DNA of 64,000 nt from NCBI GenBank assembly GCA_949288455.1, contig CASEKF010000042.1, positions 1 to 64,000 of the forward strand. Direction: 5' to 3'. Made by a program: the position numbers and the translations under genes. Source of the DNA: an uncultured bacterium. Its GTDB lineage: Bacteria; Vulcanimicrobiota; CADAWZ01. Positions 60,651-64,000 of this stretch are shown here, piece by piece (the stretch's first letter is position 1; each line of letters begins with the position of its first letter). Below the pieces are notes generated by a model. The model searched no databases and had not been told where the DNA came from. It saw nothing but the letters and a program-made list of their open reading frames with translations.

Positions 60651-63329
60651 CTATTTTACTTTGTCCGGAAAAACCAGCGGAAGCGTAAACTGGAATGTAG
60701 TTCCAGTCGGCAGATGATCCAAAACGGCAATTTCTCCTCCATGTATCGCGACAATAGATTGACAGAGGCTGAGTCCGAGTCCCAGGCCTCTTTGACAATC
60801 CGTCTTTTCTTGCCCCGCAGTGTAAAATAAATTGAACAAATGCTTTTTTGCATTATCTGGAATGCCCGGACCGTCATCCGTGACGCTGATTTGCACAACT
60901 TGTCCTTTTTGTACGGCGCGTAGTTCAATATTTGATCCTTTAGGCGTGTATTGAATTGCGTTGTTCATTATATTGATCAAAACTCGCTGGATAAGTGTCG
61001 CATTCATCATAGCCATGCGTGCGTTATCATCCAGATGTACCGATATGCGGTGTTCTTCCGCTCTGTGATCCAGATGTGAGACTGTATTCCGAAAAAGAGC
61101 TTCTATCGGTTCTGCGCTCATTTTGAACGATTCCTTATCTGTTTCCAGCCGAGTGGCTGCCAACAAATTTTCTGCCATGTTAATCAGCCAGTTTGTATCG
61201 TCATAAATGGCCATGTAGAGTTTTTTCCTGATTGCGGGATCCGGCGTCGACTCTTCTTGCATAAGCGCATCGGTACTGTTTTTGATATTTGTAAGCGGCG
61301 TTTGTAAATCATGGGAAACTGCGCGAAGCAAATCCGCTTGCAGTCTCTCTTTTTGTATTTGCAGCGCTGCTTTATTACGCTCTTCCTGTAGTCGGATGCG
61401 TTCCTGGCTGAGACCACATGCACTTAAAATAGCAGTCATCAGGTTTTTTTCAAAGGCATCTGGGATGGAGTAACCTGCAATTGGAATGCCTACAATCCCC
61501 ATAACGCCTTGCGTGCCTCTGACCGAGAGAAAGAGCAATTTAGCGTCCGGCAGAGTATTTGTGGTCGCGCCGGCATGTTTATTGTTTCTTTGTACCCACT
61601 TGGCCACCCCGATTTCTTCGGAACTCAACTCGGCTAAAATCTTCTCTTCATCGGATGGCTCTACTCGAAATGCCAACTCTTTTTCCGATTCACTTAAGGT
61701 ATAGAGAATGGGACGATCAAAAAGTCGATTTAATTGTTCCGCAGTCAACCTAAGGCAATCCCATTCGGTTCGCCCTTGTTGCAGTTTTTGACTACTTCCA
61801 AAAAGCAATTCCGTATAATAGCTCTTTTGCGCCGCTAAGCTGGCCTGTGCCTTTACACGGCTGGCCAGCGAGCTCGCAATAACGCTGGAAAAAAGCATAA
61901 TCAGAAATGTTACGGGATAACCGGGGTCATTGGCTTGAAAGGAAAAGCGAGGTTCTGTAAAAAGAAAATTGAAAGCGGCGACGCCAAGGAGAGACTCAAT
62001 TGCGCCATAAAAATGGCCGTTTGTCCAAACTGCGGTAATCAGAACGCCCAAAATGTAAACGGTTATAATGTTTGATTCGCTGAATCCGGCATAATAAAAC
62101 CCATATCCGGCAATTGAAGAAAATATTAAAGAGGCCAGCATAATGCCTGTATCTTTCCATGTAAAACGCGCTTTTGGAACACGAAGCTTTCCAAGAGGCT
62201 GTTTATATAGCGGCTGGTGATCTGGAATAATGTATATATCCAGATCTGTTCGTTCAATCAGACGATCAGCCAGACTTTTTTGCCCCATAATCGGGTTTTG
62301 TTTATGATTGATGCGGCCCATAACAATTTTCGTTACGCCACTGACTCGAGCATATTCCGCAATCTGTACTGCCGGGTCAGTCCCGTATACCGTAGAAATT
62401 TGTGCTCCCAACTGTTCCGCAAGGCGCAGGTTGCTGCGCAGGCGCTTCAAATTTTCGCCGGATAATTCCTTTGTTTCCGGCGTCTGCACAAACAATGCTG
62501 TAAAACCGCTGTGAAAGGCTTCTGCCATTCGTGCGGCGGTTCGGATCACTTTTGCATTGGAAGGTGCAGACGAAAGGCAAATCAAGATATGTTCTCCGGC
62601 TTTTGCGCTCTTTTTCTTTCCCTCCTGCAATGCAGTTCGGTTTAGTTGATCTGCCGTACGTCGCATAGCGATTTCACGCAAAGCGGCCAGATTTTCTGTG
62701 GTAAAAAAGTTCTGAAGCGCCTGAGCAGCCTGGAGCTCCCTGTAGACTTTTCCCATCTGAAGGCGTTTTACCAGCTCGTTCGGCTCAATATCAACCAGTT
62801 CGACTTGATTTGCTCGGTCAAAAATATGATCCGGGATTCGCTCGTTGACTGTAATACCTGTGATGGAGGATACCAAATCGTTTAGCGACTCTAAATGCTG
62901 CACATTAACCGTGGTATAGACGTTGATTCCAGCTTGAAGCAGTTCTTCTATATCCTGATACCGTTTGGTATGCCGGCACCCTTGGGCATTATTATGGGCC
63001 AATTCGTCTACCAGAATGATTTCTGGTCTTCTTTGCAACGCTCGATCCAGATCAAATTCTTTCAGCTTAATTCCGCGATAGTCAATCTCTTTGCAAGGCA
63101 AAATCTCCAGCCCATCCAAGAGAGCCAATGTATCTGCTCTGGCATGCGGTTCCACATAGCCCGCCACAATATCTGCGCCCTCTTTTTTAGCCTGATGGGC
63201 CGCCTCCAGCATGGCGTAAGTTTTACCTACGCCCGCTGCATAGCCAAAAAAGATTTTTAGCTTTCCGGCAAGGATCGTACCGTCCGCATCTATCTTGACG
63301 CCTGACCTTGTCTGCTGCGTTCTATCCAT
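60651..63329 (-). CDS. kdpD: Full-length KdpD sensor kinase
   Basis: 892 residues, AGGAG upstream. The KdpD domain (1-225) has Walker A-like GYAAGVGKTYAML (29-41), LVDELAHNNAQGCRHTKRYQD and the NVQHLES segment; then a UspA-like domain (HILICLSSAPSNAKVIR), four membrane helices near 385-480, a GAF-like part, and the kinase with AVSHDLQTPLTNI, NAIQYTPKGS and DDGPGIPDNA. Complete and intact. It is upstream of kdpXFABC and has no kdpE next to it, so it probably signals to the KdpE at the other end of the island. It is a paralogue of, not identical to, the truncated KdpD. Confidence 0.97.
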   Translation of the reverse strand: MDRTQQTRSGVKIDADGTILAGKLKIFFGYAAGVGKTYAMLEAAHQAKKEGADIVAGYVEPHARADTLALLDGLEILPCKEIDYRGIKLKEFDLDRALQRRPEIILVDELAHNNAQGCRHTKRYQDIEELLQAGINVYTTVNVQHLESLNDLVSSITGITVNERIPDHIFDRANQVELVDIEPNELVKRLQMGKVYRELQAAQALQNFFTTENLAALREIAMRRTADQLNRTALQEGKKKSAKAGEHILICLSSAPSNAKVIRTAARMAEAFHSGFTALFVQTPETKELSGENLKRLRSNLRLAEQLGAQISTVYGTDPAVQIAEYARVSGVTKIVMGRINHKQNPIMGQKSLADRLIERTDLDIYIIPDHQPLYKQPLGKLRVPKARFTWKDTGIMLASLIFSSIAGYGFYYAGFSESNIITVYILGVLITAVWTNGHFYGAIESLLGVAAFNFLFTEPRFSFQANDPGYPVTFLIMLFSSVIASSLASRVKAQASLAAQKSYYTELLFGSSQKLQQGRTEWDCLRLTAEQLNRLFDRPILYTLSESEKELAFRVEPSDEEKILAELSSEEIGVAKWVQRNNKHAGATTNTLPDAKLLFLSVRGTQGVMGIVGIPIAGYSIPDAFEKNLMTAILSACGLSQERIRLQEERNKAALQIQKERLQADLLRAVSHDLQTPLTNIKNSTDALMQEESTPDPAIRKKLYMAIYDDTNWLINMAENLLAATRLETDKESFKMSAEPIEALFRNTVSHLDHRAEEHRISVHLDDNARMAMMNATLIQRVLINIMNNAIQYTPKGSNIELRAVQKGQVVQISVTDDGPGIPDNAKKHLFNLFYTAGQEKTDCQRGLGLGLSLCQSIVAIHGGEIAVLDHLPTGTTFQFTLPLVFPDKVK

Positions 63330-63935
63330 GGTTTTTTTCTCCTATAATAACGGTCTGCGGTATACATGAGTGTTTATATCATACCATGCGGAATACTATA
63401 AAATAATAAAAAATTGCCTGAGCGTATTAAGAACAAATAAAGATATATACAACTAAAACAGGCCGAATCTCTCTGTTTTCAAACGGTATCCGGCTTGTAA
63501 AAAATAATATTGGATTGAACTATCAATCAAGCGTTTCCTGTGAATTTATTTAGAAGTCTGTCATGACAGAAAAAGAGATTTTCATCTTGAAAAAAATATT
63601 ATAAGGCTGGATTTATAGTATTACATCTTTCTATAACTCATTTTTCCCGATTATACTCATTATTATTCCCCTTTCGTTAATATAATATTGTTTATTTTAT
63701 GTTAATATTAAATACGGAAATATATTATTTTTTGATTTTATTGACACGTAGTGAAGTCGATTTTATTATTCGTATCATTTGACTGCGTTTATTTAAGCGC
63801 TATATTAACTATTGCGAAATTTGTTCATATTTTTTTAACAGCCTATATCTCCCGATATTTTTTACAATTTGTTATAATAATATCAAGTTATTTAAGCGTG
63901 CTTATTTGGCGGTTTTTATAAGAGGTAATATAATA
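63330..63935. other. 606-bp A/T-rich gap between the island and the next host gene
   Basis: No supported gene. The kdpD leader lies at the left and the host-like promoter at the right (63741-63769). No direct repeat pair or insertion sequence end was visible at the junction. Confidence 0.6.
63741..63769 (+). promoter_or_regulatory. Likely promoter of the gene at the right edge
   Basis: TTGACA (63741-63746), 17-bp spacer, TATTAT (63764-63769), implying a leader of about 160 bases. A second TATAAT at 63873-63878 is nearer but has no -35. Confidence 0.55.
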
Positions 63936-64000
63936 ATGAATAATCTGTCTTCTTCGGTAGCGATATCCGGTCAGTCTTATTCTCAGCGGGATAAAAACTT
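63936..64000 (+). CDS. Start of a hypothetical protein (partial)
   Basis: ATG 63936 with AGAGGTAATATAAT upstream. Only 21 residues visible, beginning MNNLSSSVAISGQSYSQRDK; polar and Ser-rich, no signal peptide so far. Base use is like the host genes. It runs off the window. Confidence 0.6.
   Translation, partial: MNNLSSSVAISGQSYSQRDKN

Larger units (their letters stand above)
51898..63329 (-). other. Putative horizontally acquired kdp genomic island
   Basis: All recognised genes are on the minus strand and belong to potassium-dependent Kdp transport and its control. Lines sampled by hand have visibly more G+C than the flanking genes and more CTG, CAG and GCC codons. Flanks on both sides return to the host's A/T-rich style. 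No transposase, integrase, tRNA or direct repeats were seen at the ends, so the mechanism of entry is not visible. Confidence 0.65.

Noticed and set aside
52649-63260. Long plus-strand readings across the kdp genes
   Set aside because: All are antisense shadows of strongly supported minus-strand genes.

Overview
The window looks like one contig of a low-G+C, probably diderm (Gram-negative-type) bacterium. Supporting signs are a lipobox-bearing secreted protein, a MacB-type export ABC pair, Bat (von Willebrand A/TPR) proteins, type IV pilin-like genes, and an AmgK/MurU-type MurNAc recycling pair. I cannot name the lineage. The mix of HEAT-repeat proteins, multiple minor-pilin modules, a Bat operon and a RicT/PSP1 gene would suit a poorly sampled phylum of the Riflebacteria/Elusimicrobia kind, but that is a guess. 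About 51.9-63.3 kb is different: its hand-sampled lines are visibly richer in G+C, and it carries a clostridial-style kdp potassium-uptake cluster entirely on the minus strand, so it looks horizontally acquired.

Layout. 0-3.4 kb: the tail of a proline-rich repeat protein, a protein ending in a degenerate zincin-like domain, two small genes and a Xer-type recombinase. 3.5-6.8 kb: a first three-gene minor-pilin module (V-, W- and X/K-type). 6.8-11.8 kb, minus strand: a secreted caspase-like lipoprotein and a 1219-residue HEAT/coiled-coil protein. 12-15.4 kb: a MacB/FtsX-type permease, its ATPase, and a membrane protein that resembles M48 peptidases without their metal site. 15.8-21.2 kb: a small membrane protein, Rho, a radical SAM protein, an acidic Gln/Ala-rich protein, a possible structured RNA, tRNA-Gln(UUG) and RNase HII. 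21.3-25.9 kb: a run of overlapping or closely spaced genes for a pseudokinase, SAM hydrolase, Orn/Lys/Arg decarboxylase and Ycf45-like ATPase. 26.2-32.8 kb: tmk, a small gene, holB and ricT, then NamZ-, MurU- and AmgK-like genes that together would recover and recycle MurNAc. 33-43.2 kb: a secreted HEAT protein and a complete Bat operon (MoxR ATPase, DUF58, BatD-like, BatA, BatB, BatC, BatD, BatE). 43.4-51.7 kb: two tandem paralogous minor-pilin modules, the second with a decayed partial gene duplication. 51.9-63.3 kb: the kdp island. 63.9 kb to the edge: the start of a host-like gene.

The most notable points are four enzyme-like proteins or sensors that have lost key parts: two pseudo-metalloproteases, one pseudokinase, and a KdpD lacking its N-terminal domain beside kdpE while a full-length KdpD lies at the other end of the island. 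Other points are the tandem pilin modules, the secreted caspase, the contiguous MurNAc salvage genes, and a 14-fold 21-bp repeat inside batC. I found no CRISPR array, transposase or rRNA gene.
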